Shown one piece after another: positions 13,775 through 21,154 of a stretch of 38,932 nt of DNA. The DNA comes from a virus. Every line of letters starts with the position of its first letter. The first letter of the stretch is position 1. Position numbers and translations under genes: made by a program. Where the stretch lies: positions 1-38,932 of IMG/VR virus record IMGVR_UViG_3300032560_000054; one strand, 5' to 3'. The notes under the pieces were generated by a model that made no database searches, was not told the DNA's origin, and saw only the letters and a list, made by a program, of their open reading frames with translations.

Positions 13775-14770
13775 ATGACAGACAAGCTCGAACCTCTCCC
13801 CTATTACAAATGGCTATGGCGCGACTGGCGACTCTCGCGCTCCGTCGCCCGGATGCACTATATCGCCCGAGGCTTCTTCCGTGAACTCCTCGATGAACAA
13901 TGGGCCGAGGGATCGATCCCGGACGACGACCGGGAACTCGCCGAGATCTGCGGTTGTCCCGTCGCCGTCCTCCGGGAGTATTGGCCGGAGATCGCTCCCC
14001 GGTTTGAGGTTCGCGAGGACGGCCGACTCGTAAACCTGAAGCTCGAACGGCTCCGTACGGAGCTTGATGAGAAGCGGATTAAGTACGTCGAGTCCGGACG
14101 GCGCAGCGCGGCCTCTAAGTCTATGACTCGAAAGAGGCATTCAACAATCGTTCAGCCATCCCTAGCGATTGCCAATATAGACAGAGGAAGAGACAGAGAA
14201 GAGACAGAGGGAGAGGGAGAGCCAGAGGCGCGCTCCCGCTCGGCTGCTTCTCTCGCCCTAAAACCTTCACAGACGGCCCCAGAAGTCCCGGCGAGCGTTA
14301 CCCGGACGTCTTCCCCTGCCTTGTTGCCTCGGGACGCAGGACGGCCCGGATTCGCCCCGGCGCGGCCTGCTCTCGCCGACGCTCCTACCCTCGAAGCCGT
14401 CTCTAGCCTCCTGCTCGAGATCGTCTGCTCCCATCCCCGATCTGTCCTTCGCTCGCTTCAGCCGATCGACGTCATTCCTCGGGACGCCGGGTACGTCCTC
14501 GACGCCGTACTCGCCGAGGCGCAGATCGCCGGGATCCCCGAGATCAAGGCCGCGGAGATGATCCTCGAACGGATGAAGCTCTTCCAGTCGGCGATCCCTC
14601 GCTCCGAATGGAGGTTCCTGAAGCCTGTCGAGCAGTTCTTCCCGGCGCGCGACTACCGTCTCGAGCCGGAATCATTTAGCAGAATGAACGAAAAAAAGGA
14701 GGCAGTAAATGGAGATCTCACAAACGAAGCGATACGATCGGCTCGCAAAGGAAGCGCAGGACTGCGTTAG
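13775..14770 (+). CDS. Replication initiator-type protein (DUF1376)
   Basis: The 331-aa protein has a DUF1376 domain at about 5-95: YYKWLWRDWRLSRSVARMHY followed by FFRELLDEQW, then IPDDDRELAEICGC. DUF1376 proteins sit at the place of lambda O and are thought to bind origins and recruit helicase factors. The middle (140-200) is Ser/Pro-rich and disordered, and the C-terminal region (205-300) is helical and may bind a helicase partner. CGAAAGG precedes ATG 13775. It overlaps the next gene by 62 nt. No DNA polymerase is present, so replication uses the host's. Confidence 0.85.
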   Translation: MTDKLEPLPYYKWLWRDWRLSRSVARMHYIARGFFRELLDEQWAEGSIPDDDRELAEICGCPVAVLREYWPEIAPRFEVREDGRLVNLKLERLRTELDEKRIKYVESGRRSAASKSMTRKRHSTIVQPSLAIANIDRGRDREETEGEGEPEARSRSAASLALKPSQTAPEVPASVTRTSSPALLPRDAGRPGFAPARPALADAPTLEAVSSLLLEIVCSHPRSVLRSLQPIDVIPRDAGYVLDAVLAEAQIAGIPEIKAAEMILERMKLFQSAIPRSEWRFLKPVEQFFPARDYRLEPESFSRMNEKKEAVNGDLTNEAIRSARKGSAGLR

Positions 14771-15320
14771 GGATTTGACGAATATCGTCTTCCGGAGATG
14801 GGCGTCTCCCTTCGTCACGGCCGAGGGAAAGATAGATTTTATGGACGATCTTTCGGCCGTATACCTCGACTTCGGCTTCTCGATACTCGACGAGGCGATT
14901 ACGGATCTGCGACAGAGTTCCGCGCGTCGGCCGCAGATCGCCGAGATCCGCGCAGCCTGCATCGCCCGGAGGACGAAGGCTTCGGCTCCGGCCGACGGAC
15001 GTTCGGAGAGGACGGCCGCGGCCGCGGAGCGATGGAAGGATATCCGCGCTCATCCCGAGGAATACATCCCCCTCGAGATGGTCGTCCGGGACGGCTTAGA
15101 GCTTGCCCGGCTGATCCGGGAGCATCGCGAGAAGGGAATCCCCATCGACAAGGCTAAAGAGCGGGAATGGCTCGAATGGCGCAGCGAGAAGACGGCGCAG
15201 GAATGGCGCGAGATGCTCCGTACCGGGAAGGCGAACGTCCCCGTCTCCGAGCCTGCCTTCGACGCGAAGCTCGCCGCGGCCGGGCGTGACAGGGACGAGA
15301 TGCTTCCGGGGATGCGTTAA
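14709..15320 (+). CDS. Probable replication accessory protein (helicase-loader position)
   Basis: The 203-aa protein begins inside the end of the initiator gene (62-nt overlap; AAAAAGGAGG upstream). Residues 1-95 are helical (YDRLAKEAQDCVRDLTNIVF, then VYLDFGFSILDEAITDLRQS), similar in layout to helicase-loading proteins that lie after phage initiators. The C-terminal half is rich in Arg/Glu helices. I see no AAA+ motif, so it is not a DnaC-type ATPase; a G39P-like loader is possible. The call rests on layout and position, not on a recognised family. Confidence 0.6.
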   Translation: MEISQTKRYDRLAKEAQDCVRDLTNIVFRRWASPFVTAEGKIDFMDDLSAVYLDFGFSILDEAITDLRQSSARRPQIAEIRAACIARRTKASAPADGRSERTAAAAERWKDIRAHPEEYIPLEMVVRDGLELARLIREHREKGIPIDKAKEREWLEWRSEKTAQEWREMLRTGKANVPVSEPAFDAKLAAAGRDRDEMLPGMR

Positions 15321-15331
15321 AAGATTCCGCT

Positions 15332-15360
15332 TTGCATTCCCCCGGCTCCCGTCGTATAAG
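15332..15360 (+). promoter_or_regulatory. Predicted sigma70 promoter of the small-gene cluster
   Basis: TTGCAT (15332-15337) and TATAAG (15355-15360) are separated by 17 bp in the 72-bp gap after the replication genes. It points at the run of small genes from 15393 onward. The 14-bp operator candidate begins 1 bp after its -10 box. Confidence 0.65.
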
Positions 15361-15361
15361 T

Positions 15362-15375
15362 GATTTGAAACAGTT
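15362..15375. promoter_or_regulatory. Operator candidate, 14-bp word, copy 2
   Basis: This is an exact copy of GATTTGAAACAGTT (7170-7183) covering the predicted start point of the promoter at 15332-15360. Its position relative to the -10 box matches copy 1 in mirror image. It lies 17 nt upstream of the 15393 gene. Confidence 0.55.
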
Positions 15376-15392
15376 CCCCGAAAGGTTACACG

Positions 15393-15677
15393 ATGAACGG
15401 ACTTCCTAAGATCCCGGCCGATTCCGATGCAGGCTTCCGCGTACTTCCGACGGAGGTAATCTGTCGCCATTGTGGGAAGGCTCCGCGCGAGGAGTGTAAG
15501 CTCGTCGTCCACCATGAAGGCTATAAAGCCTCGACGGAGATTCCGGGGATCTTCCATTACGCCCGGATCATCTCGGCCGAGCGGCTTACCCTGCTCTTCT
15601 GGCGCGCCGTGAATCGTCTCGTCGATAAATACCCGGACGGCCCCCGGCCGCTTCGGAATACGGAGGCTCTATGGTAA
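15393..15677 (+). CDS. Small zinc-binding-type early protein
   Basis: The 94-aa product carries CRHCGKAPREEC near residues 24-35 and then HH near 40, a plausible zinc site of Cys3-His type. CGAAAGG stands before ATG 15393. The stop overlaps the next start by 7 nt (ATGGTAA). It is the first gene after the promoter at 15332-15360. Function is unknown. The zinc motif and the small-gene cluster suggest a host-takeover or adaptor protein. Confidence 0.65.
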   Translation: MNGLPKIPADSDAGFRVLPTEVICRHCGKAPREECKLVVHHEGYKASTEIPGIFHYARIISAERLTLLFWRAVNRLVDKYPDGPRPLRNTEALW

Positions 15678-16009
15678 CGAAGGATCCGAAGCTCGTTCAG
15701 ACGGGACAGAGCATCTTCGATGCTCTCGTCGCCGGGAAGACGCTCGCTCGCGCTCGCGCGAAGCATGACTTCGCGGCCGAAGCGATGAAGGAGCCGATCG
15801 CGCGCGGATACCGCGTCGAGGAGCTTGTCTTTATCGAGCAGGAGGCGAAGCCGGGCGTCCCGGACTCGGCTCTCTACGGACTCGGGATCGCGAAGGGGAA
15901 GAAGAAGTCCCGCTTTACGCTCTGGATCCGGCGCGTATGGCGCGCGAAGGTGAAGCCGTACAAGACCGCAGGCTTCACGGATATCGGAGAGAAGGAGGCG
16001 CAGCCGTGA
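15671..16009 (+). CDS. Hypothetical basic protein, 112 aa
   Basis: The product is basic and helical, with an SIFDALVAGKTLARARAKHD segment near residues 14-33 and a Lys/Arg-rich C-terminus. It overlaps both neighbours (7 nt before, GTGA after). I do not recognise a family. The charge suggests nucleic-acid contact. Confidence 0.65.
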   Translation: MVTKDPKLVQTGQSIFDALVAGKTLARARAKHDFAAEAMKEPIARGYRVEELVFIEQEAKPGVPDSALYGLGIAKGKKKSRFTLWIRRVWRAKVKPYKTAGFTDIGEKEAQP

Positions 16010-16245
16010 ACCAATGGATCGAAGGTTTATACGGAGCGCATCGCCGCTCCCTTAGTCCCAGACTGTCCCTCTCTGCGATGTGGGGGACGACTTCAGGAGA
16101 GAACGGATTCGTCGTATACGTCTTCGACGAGAAGATCCGGGAGAAGTTCGAGACGCTCGAGGAGGCGAAGGAGCGCGCCGAGCAGATCGCCCTCCGTTCT
16201 CTAAAGAAGGCAGTCGCCGATCTCGAAAGGAAGGCGAGCGCGTGA
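16006..16245 (+). CDS. Hypothetical 79-aa protein
   Basis: The start is GTG 16006, coupled to the previous stop as GTGA, with AAGGAGG about 9 nt upstream. An earlier in-frame ATG at 15937 lies deep inside the previous gene. The N-terminal half is beta-rich (SAMWGTTSGENGFVVYVFDE) and the C-terminal half is a charged helix (LEEAKERAEQIALRSLKKAV). Function is unknown. Confidence 0.6.
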   Translation: MNQWIEGLYGAHRRSLSPRLSLSAMWGTTSGENGFVVYVFDEKIREKFETLEEAKERAEQIALRSLKKAVADLERKASA

Positions 16246-16466
16246 TCGGACTTTACTCGAACCTCTCGGAAGAGCAGAAGGCGAAGCGTCGGGAGCAGGT
16301 TCGCGCCTCCCTGAAGAAGCGTCGCGAGGCGCAGCGAGCGCGCGGCTTATGCGTAGACTGCGGAGCGTACCGCGGCTTCGACGCTCCCGGCATACTCTGT
16401 GAAGATTGCAAGGGCGACAGGCGTTGCCGGGAAGTGAATCGCAGGGCCGAAAGGAATAACCGATGA
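16242..16466 (+). CDS. Small zinc-ribbon protein
   Basis: The 74-aa product starts at GTG 16242, in a GTGA overlap with the previous stop; CGAAAGG and GGAAGG are upstream. A charged helix (EEQKAKRREQVRASLKKRRE) precedes a compact zinc ribbon, CVDCGAY and CEDCKGDRRC, near 37-60. Such ribbons in small phage proteins often bind RNA polymerase or DNA, but the partner cannot be named from sequence. Confidence 0.65.
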   Translation: MIGLYSNLSEEQKAKRREQVRASLKKRREAQRARGLCVDCGAYRGFDAPGILCEDCKGDRRCREVNRRAERNNR

Positions 16467-16720
16467 AGAAGAATATCTCGCAGCGCGAGGCGAAGAGGCT
16501 TCGCCGTCGCGTATCTGAACTCGAGCGCATGATCTCCGACGCGCGTAACGGATACCGGAGCGATTATCCCGGCGTCGAGATCTGCCGGGAGAACGTCACC
16601 GTCCGGACGGCGACGGCCGTCGATACGGCCCGAAGACTAGAGTACGCCGTCGTCGCCGTTCTATCGGGCGAATATGAACTTCGCTTTTACGCTGCGAAGC
16701 AGCCGAAGGTTTATTCGTAA
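16463..16720 (+). CDS. Hypothetical 85-aa protein
   Basis: ATG 16463 overlaps the previous stop as ATGA and is preceded by CGAAAGG. The N-terminus is a basic coiled-coil-like helix (SQREAKRLRRRVSELERMIS), and the C-terminal part is beta-rich (LEYAVVAVLSGEYELRFYAA). The stop is immediately followed by the next ATG. No family is recognised. Confidence 0.65.
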   Translation: MKKNISQREAKRLRRRVSELERMISDARNGYRSDYPGVEICRENVTVRTATAVDTARRLEYAVVAVLSGEYELRFYAAKQPKVYS

Positions 16721-17004
16721 TGAAGAAGATCTTCATCGTCGAATATCGGCTTCGCAAAGCAGGCCCGGAAGAGGAGTTTCTCCCCGATCCTGCTTCGCCC
16801 GTCTTCTTCTGCTCGCAGTCGTACTCTACGCAGGCCGAGGGAGAGCGCGTCGCGTTTAAGCAGGCGAGGGAAGTCGCCGAGATGTGGAACAAGTCCGAGC
16901 CGGAGTACGAGCATTCTGTGAAGGCGTACATCTCCGGGCCGGACCTTCTCGTTTACGGCGAGAGGAAGCGCAGCGCAGAAGGATCCGACAATGGCTCCCG
17001 ATAA
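16720..17004 (+). CDS. Hypothetical 94-aa protein
   Basis: The gene starts at ATG 16720, overlapping the previous stop by one base (TAATG). The product begins with a short beta strand (MKKIFIVEYRLRKAGPEEEF) and continues with an amphipathic helix. There is no signal peptide despite the MKK start, because the following residues are not a hydrophobic run. The end overlaps the HNH gene by 14 nt. Confidence 0.65.
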   Translation: MKKIFIVEYRLRKAGPEEEFLPDPASPVFFCSQSYSTQAEGERVAFKQAREVAEMWNKSEPEYEHSVKAYISGPDLLVYGERKRSAEGSDNGSR

Positions 17005-17476
17005 GTTCATGTCGGCGACGCGCTCTCGCTATTACGCGATGAAGACTCGCTTCGCGGCGCGCTATTCGAAGGACGGCGCGAAGCTCCTGAAGCCCGGCCG
17101 GGAGATTCCCTTCTCGCTCGAGGAATACCGCGTCTTCATGCAGAATCTATCGGAGAACGGCTTTCAATGCGAATACTGCGGCCGCAGGCTGAAGATCGAG
17201 GACGTCTCCCCGGATCATCGCATCCCGGCGAAGCGCGGAGGATCCCTCGCCCTCGAGAATATCGCCGTCTCCTGCTCCCTCTGTAACCGTCGCAAGGGAG
17301 AACTAACGGGCGAGGAGTTCGACGCGCTCCTGCGCGGCCTGAAGACGTTTCCCGAGTACGCGAGGAACTATATCCTCCGCGCGCTCGGCTCCGCTGCGAT
17401 GGGAGCGCGTATGCGCTTCCATCCTCGGGCGAAGAAGGAAACTCCGTCCGGAGATCCGTCCGATCTCTCCACCTAA
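16991..17476 (+). CDS. HNH endonuclease, early module
   Basis: The 161-aa protein carries a full HNH domain: CEYCGRRL with C60 and C63, PDHRIPAKRGGS with catalytic D75-H76, N90, and CSLCNRRKG with C95, C98 and N99. The two CxxC pairs bind structural zinc. The flanking helical sequence (1-50 and 105-161) is not typical of a homing nuclease with a DNA-binding NUMOD. It may be a stand-alone nicking nuclease for host DNA breakdown or a homing enzyme. It starts within the end of the preceding gene (14-nt overlap). Confidence 0.9.
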   Translation: MAPDKFMSATRSRYYAMKTRFAARYSKDGAKLLKPGREIPFSLEEYRVFMQNLSENGFQCEYCGRRLKIEDVSPDHRIPAKRGGSLALENIAVSCSLCNRRKGELTGEEFDALLRGLKTFPEYARNYILRALGSAAMGARMRFHPRAKKETPSGDPSDLST

Positions 17477-17505
17477 ACGCAGCATAACCTCGAAAGGAAT
17501 CCACC

Positions 17506-18225
17506 ATGAAGAGAAGCAGTAAGGATAAGGTCGCGACGTTCTTCCCGACGGCCCGGAAGGAATGTCGCATGATCGCGAACGGGACAGGGCCGCTCGTAAA
17601 CAAGGCCGGGGAGCGTCGGATCCAGTTGTCGATCGCGATGAATCTCTCCGACGGGAAGCTCGTCGGGATGCCGGACTGGATCGCCATCCCGTACGAGATG
17701 GTCGCGAAGATCTCGAACGGCGTCGATAAGCCGAAGAGCCTCGTTCAACTCGACGGCGTGAACGTCGAGATCTATACGACGCCGCAGACTGCGGAGCCGA
17801 CGATCAAGCTCGATTCCTGTACCCTGCGCGCCTTCGTCATTCAGCGCGCCGGGAAGGAGAAGGCGAACGGAGAACTCGCCGACGTCGAGCTTCACTTTGT
17901 TCTCTACTCCTCCGGATGGGTCCCGGCCCTCTGGAAGTGGATTGGCGACAATCTTAACGCGACGTTCTTCGCGCTCTTCTCGGGTACTCAAATGTCCTTA
18001 TCCTTCGGGAAGCCGAAGTCCGAGGACGAGGAGATCGAGACGGAGGAAGTCGATCCGAAGCCTTCCGATCGCCCGATCATCGTGAAGCCTAAGCAGACTC
18101 CCGTAAAGGAGGCGCAGACGAAGCGGATTTCCATACGGCGGCGGAGGCGGAACGCGCGGAAGTGGATTGGATTCAAAAGTTTCAGCGGGGAGGGGTGGTC
18201 GCTCTGCGCGGTGAAGCCGGCATAA
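17506..18225 (+). CDS. Hypothetical protein, last rightward gene, with foreign-looking end
   Basis: The 239-aa product has a folded region at 1-165 (beta-rich, with [20 protein letters not shown] near 144-163) followed by a Glu/Asp/Lys/Pro-rich tail. CGAAAGGAATC stands before ATG 17506, in a 17-nt leader identical to the one at 11101. The last part (from about 18130: [14 protein letters not shown]) is unlike the rest. Its final codons run antisense through a sulfatase-like fragment, so the native C-terminus was probably replaced. No family is recognised. Confidence 0.65.
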   Translation: MKRSSKDKVATFFPTARKECRMIANGTGPLVNKAGERRIQLSIAMNLSDGKLVGMPDWIAIPYEMVAKISNGVDKPKSLVQLDGVNVEIYTTPQTAEPTIKLDSCTLRAFVIQRAGKEKANGELADVELHFVLYSSGWVPALWKWIGDNLNATFFALFSGTQMSLSFGKPKSEDEEIETEEVDPKPSDRPIIVKPKQTPVKEAQTKRISIRRRRRNARKWIGFKSFSGEGWSLCAVKPA

Positions 18226-18314
18226 ACCTCCATCAGCCGCGCCGCTACTTTCTTCTGCCCCGGTGTCAGCGACTCCCACGCTGGAATCTCCGGCGGCCGC
18301 GGAGATGATTCCGC
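18195..18314 (-). pseudogene. Arylsulfatase-like gene fragment (about 40 codons)
   Basis: In the minus strand, 40 codons read [19 protein letters not shown], then [21 protein letters not shown]. This resembles the conserved region of bacterial arylsulfatases (typically PRPxEIPAWDSLS..QK..ARxMEVYAGF...TDH). The similarity begins and ends abruptly, no start or sulfatase active-site segment is nearby, and the flanks read as phage or low-complexity sequence. It is therefore a remnant of host DNA, a recombination junction, or possibly an assembly chimera. Family identification is from memory of the motif and needs a search. Confidence 0.55.
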
Positions 18315-18519
18315 GGCCGTCCTGCGTCTGCCTCCGAAAATCGTAATTTTATTGTCAAGCGATTTATTTTCGATTGCATCTAAAGAAGATGTAAGCGCGC
18401 CGGGACAATCCTCGGGAAGTGGAAGCGGCGCGTCCGTTATTACGAGCATGCAATAAAGAAGGCCGGATCCCCCGAAGGAGATCCGGCCGTTCTTGCTCTG
18501 GCTTCTGCTTTACCTCCCG
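18226..18519. other. Convergence region of the two transcription units
   Basis: This 294-bp stretch lies between the last rightward and the last leftward gene. It contains most of the sulfatase-like fragment, an AT-rich block near 18335-18385 with a TTGACA on the minus strand but no matching -10 box, and the terminator at 18461-18488. No intact phage gene is convincing here. Confidence 0.6.
18461..18488 (-). terminator. Terminator between the converging operons
   Basis: GGCCGGATC (18461-18469) pairs with GATCCGGCC (18480-18488), and the inner CC/GG closes a tetraloop (TTCG on the minus strand). On the minus strand it is followed by TTCTTTATT, so it ends the leftward late transcript. On the plus strand only GTTCTTGCTC follows, so termination of the rightward transcript would be weaker. 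Confidence 0.75.
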
Positions 18520-18783
18520 TTATGGATTAGGAGCCGGGGAAGTCTTCTCGCTCGAGACGAGCGGAGGGAGAGGCGACTGCTTCAGGATCAGGAAGACGGC
18601 GATCACGCCCGAGATCAGCATCCCCTCGCCGAGCGTGACGAGTCCCGCATGGGTGAAATTGAACTCCTTCGGCGCGACGATCATATTTGAGAACTGCTGC
18701 GCGGCCGCGCCGATGAATGCGCTCGCGAGGCCATACGCCCATCGTCCGATTGCGGAGAGTTCCTTCTTTACAACTTCGTTCAT
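18520..18783 (-). CDS. Holin-like two-segment membrane protein
   Basis: The start ATG 18783 was chosen because upstream in-frame codons overlap the endolysin gene and lack hydrophobic character. The 87-aa product has two hydrophobic stretches, near 13-30 (WAYGLASAFIGAAAQQF) and 48-70 (LVTLGEGMLISGVIAVFLIL), and a Ser/Pro-rich charged tail. Size and topology suit a class II holin, which makes membrane lesions that release or activate the endolysin. It lies 38 bp after the endolysin gene, as the last leftward gene, and ends just before the terminator. Confidence 0.8.
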   Translation of the reverse strand: MNEVVKKELSAIGRWAYGLASAFIGAAAQQFSNMIVAPKEFNFTHAGLVTLGEGMLISGVIAVFLILKQSPLPPLVSSEKTSPAPNP

Positions 18784-18821
18784 ACGTACGTCTCTCTTTC
18801 CTCGCGCCGAGGTTGTAGAGG

Positions 18822-19382
18822 TTACGAGTTCGCGCGATCCTGCATCCCGCGCGCATACTCGGAGAGGCCCGGCTGCGTCGCAGCGAGCATCGCATAGAAG
18901 GCCGTCTGCTCCTGCTTCAGAAGCGCGAGGAAGCTCGCAGGCTCGAGCTCGTTGATCGCCGAGATCGTGACCGGGCCGAAGCATCCGTCCGGCGTCACAC
19001 CTGCTGCGCGCTGCGCCATGACTGCGCCTTGATGGAGTCCCTCGTTTACGGCGAAGGAGAGGATCTCGTCGGCGACGGTCTGATCATCGATCGAGGCGAG
19101 ACGGAGCGGACCGGTATATTCCTTCTCGTATGTCTGCTCTGCGATCGCTTCACCTTCCTCGATGGGGATGGTCGTCGGATTCCATACGAGAGGATTTGTC
19201 GCGCCATCGACGGGATCGCCGTCGAAGAATCCGCTCTCGACGAGATCGGGATGGAAGCGCGAGGCGATTCCGAGCCGCGTCTTCCCGCCCGTATCGCCGC
19301 GAAGCTGCGTTATGAAGCCGGGATATTTATGATCGTCCTCGAGTCCGAGGACGAAGCCGATCGCCTTCTGTACGTCTGCCAT
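18822..19382 (-). CDS. Endolysin, GH108-type muramidase with PG_binding_3 domain
   Basis: The 186-aa enzyme hydrolyses peptidoglycan for host lysis. Residues 1-90 fit GH108 (N-acetylmuramidase): VLGLEDDHKYPG holds the catalytic Glu at 15, and DTGGKTRLGIA follows near 30-40. Residues 95-175 fit PG_binding_3: ILSFAVNEGLHQGAVMAQRA, then DGCFGPVTISAIN. There is no signal peptide, so a holin is needed, and one follows. AAGGAGATC lies 6-8 nt upstream of ATG 19382. The gene comes directly after the secreted protein gene at 19417. Confidence 0.92.
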   Translation of the reverse strand: MADVQKAIGFVLGLEDDHKYPGFITQLRGDTGGKTRLGIASRFHPDLVESGFFDGDPVDGATNPLVWNPTTIPIEEGEAIAEQTYEKEYTGPLRLASIDDQTVADEILSFAVNEGLHQGAVMAQRAAGVTPDGCFGPVTISAINELEPASFLALLKQEQTAFYAMLAATQPGLSEYARGMQDRANS

Positions 19383-19416
19383 GATCTGATCTCCTTCGGG
19401 TTTAGATGTGAATCGA

Positions 19417-20646
19417 CTAGAGACAGGTTATCGGAAGCGTGAAGGCTTCCCCATTACTGTATCCCGTAAGCGTCTCCGGGCCGGGAGTTCCGCTGCATCC
19501 GGACGCGTTATCTATTTCGAGAGACGCATCGGCATCTCCCCACGATAAGACGATCTTCGATGGGGCGATTAAGAATCCATTACTCGGCGAGCTTCCATCG
19601 TGTCCCTGAAGCGCAGAGTTCCCGAGACTAAGCTCGCCGCCCGTTCCGTCTGATATCCCGACTCCCGAGACGCCGACAGAGTACGAGCCTCCGGAATTAT
19701 TGAGATCGTTCCCGCCTGCGCTTCCTGATCCGATCCCGTAAGTGTCGCCGTATTCATCTTGTCCATTTGTCCCGACATCGTTGCCGCTGAAGAAGGCGTT
19801 TAGAGATCCGAACTCGTTCGTAAAGACGCCTCCGCTAGAGGTGATCGAGAAGGATCCCACTGTATCAATAATCCCGGAGACGCCTGCGCTCGTTATGCTC
19901 CATCCTGTCCCGTTTTCCGTCTCTAAGGATCCGGCCGAATTAGGTGTAAGCGTTAGGAACGTCGGTAAGTCTGTATTCCCGTCGCTGAAGATGAACTGTC
20001 CCCCGGCGTCCGTTAGAAGCGGATCGCAGACGATAAGGCCGTCCGTCGTCGAGAAGCGAATGATGGAACCTGTCGCGCAAGTTGCCGCGGCGATATCGAA
20101 GGGATCCGCGGCGAGGACGGCTTCGATCTCCGCGGCCGTTGGCGCGCCTCCTCCCGATCCCGTCTGCTTCCGCCATACTCCCGGCGTCGTCGATGCGTCG
20201 CACCAATAGAAATTAGCTCCCGACTGATCGCCGGGATTGCCATAGATCCAGAAGGCATTATTCGCTCCGCAGGCGATCGTCGGCGCGCCGGATCCTACCT
20301 CGATCCGCGGGATGATCGGCGTGATATAGGGCGCAGGCGCGGCCGACTGAAGCTGCTGCGAGATATCCTGCGAGGCCGCGGCCGTGATCTGGACTTGAGT
20401 CGAGAAGATGGGGAGCGCGGATCCGGACGCAGGCTTCAGCATGAAGCTGTAAAGAGTCCGGGCCGTGAGCGTCGCCGAGAACTGGCCGGATGAATTGAGC
20501 GCGCCGGAATAGGACAGGGAGCCGAAGGCCGACGCGCTGATCGATCCGTTCGCATAGGCCGGGACTGTCCCGGATACCGTCGCCGTCTGCGCGCAGGCGC
20601 AGGCCGCGGCGAGGGCGAATACGGCCGCGATGATTGTCTTCTTCAT
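19417..20646 (-). CDS. Secreted, fibre-like protein with Sec signal peptide
   Basis: The 409-aa protein starts MKKTIIAAVFALAAACACAQ, a textbook Sec signal with a likely cleavage after ACA. The mature part has an N-terminal beta domain (25-110). A tail-fibre-type module follows near 110-170 (GAPTIACGANNAFWIYGN, then GVWRKQTG). The end is a long Gly/Ser-rich, beta-helix-like region (240-380) with repeated GSFSITS and GGSYSVG units. AGGAG precedes ATG 20646. It is third of three consecutive secreted products between tail tip and endolysin, and a strong terminator stands between it and its upstream neighbour. It may be an export-dependent adhesin, exclusion factor, or fibre assembled after lysis. 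Confidence 0.8.
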   Translation of the reverse strand: MKKTIIAAVFALAAACACAQTATVSGTVPAYANGSISASAFGSLSYSGALNSSGQFSATLTARTLYSFMLKPASGSALPIFSTQVQITAAASQDISQQLQSAAPAPYITPIIPRIEVGSGAPTIACGANNAFWIYGNPGDQSGANFYWCDASTTPGVWRKQTGSGGGAPTAAEIEAVLAADPFDIAAATCATGSIIRFSTTDGLIVCDPLLTDAGGQFIFSDGNTDLPTFLTLTPNSAGSLETENGTGWSITSAGVSGIIDTVGSFSITSSGGVFTNEFGSLNAFFSGNDVGTNGQDEYGDTYGIGSGSAGGNDLNNSGGSYSVGVSGVGISDGTGGELSLGNSALQGHDGSSPSNGFLIAPSKIVLSWGDADASLEIDNASGCSGTPGPETLTGYSNGEAFTLPITCL

Positions 20647-20671
20647 GGTGATCTCCTGTCACGTTGCAAGT

Positions 20672-20710
20672 AAAAAAAGAGCCGCGGCCCGAAGCGCAGA
20701 GCCGCGGCTT
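20672..20710 (-). terminator. Rho-independent terminator inside the late operon
   Basis: On the minus strand, AGCCGCGGC (20709-20701) and GCCGCGGCT (20688-20680) form a 9-bp stem followed by CTTTTTTT (20679-20672). It lies between the 126-aa and 409-aa secreted-protein genes and must reduce, or be bypassed for, expression of the 409-aa protein and the lysis genes. No strong promoter fits in the 25 bp that remain before the next start codon. Confidence 0.88.
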
Positions 20711-20722
20711 CAGGATAAGCGG

Positions 20723-21103
20723 TTAGCAGCCGGATCCGGCGAAGGACTTGATCGAGACGATCGAGAATACGAGCGGATTCCCCGGCGTATTGCGGCCGAT
20801 GCGAATGGCGACGGGCGTATGCGGCGCGCTCGCATTGATCGAGGCTAGCTTCTCCGTATAGAGAGTCTTCTCGGCTGACTCGAGAGCAGCCTCGCCCGGA
20901 TCTGCGGCTGCGGCCGTTGCCGCGGCCGTCCATTGTGCGGAGAGGGAGGCGTCGATCGCGGCCGGACAACCGATCCCGGATACCGTCCAAGTGATCAGCG
21001 CGGGAGCCGGAGCCGGAGCCGGAGTGGGAGTGGTAGTTTGTGCCGACGCTGCGAGCGCGAAGGCGAGGAGGCCGAGGCCGAGAGCGAGTGTGATCTTCTT
21101 CAT
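20723..21103 (-). CDS. Small secreted protein with Sec signal peptide
   Basis: The 126-aa protein begins MKKITLALGLGLLAFALAAS, with likely cleavage after ASA, and then has a Thr/Pro/Ala linker (TTTPTPAPAPAPA). The mature domain (about 38-126) is short, with two Cys (one in SGIGC, one at the C-terminal end) that could form a disulfide in the periplasm. AGGAGAAG precedes ATG 21103. It is the middle of three signal-peptide genes and is followed by a terminator. No family is recognised; it could block superinfection or modify the cell envelope. Confidence 0.75.
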   Translation of the reverse strand: MKKITLALGLGLLAFALAASAQTTTPTPAPAPAPALITWTVSGIGCPAAIDASLSAQWTAAATAAAADPGEAALESAEKTLYTEKLASINASAPHTPVAIRIGRNTPGNPLVFSIVSIKSFAGSGC

Positions 21104-21154
21104 GGTGTCTTCTCCTGTATGCTGCGGTTTGATTTTACTGCTGAAGTCTCTTGT

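Noticed and set aside
18335-18385. Leftward promoter with TTGACA at 18352-18357
   Set aside because: No acceptable -10 box occurs at 15-19 bp, and it would point into the end of the rightward gene.
17988-18449. A 153-codon minus-strand frame as a complete gene
   Set aside because: Only the middle 40 codons look like a protein family; the rest is antisense to the 17506 gene or low-complexity. It was kept as a fragment only.
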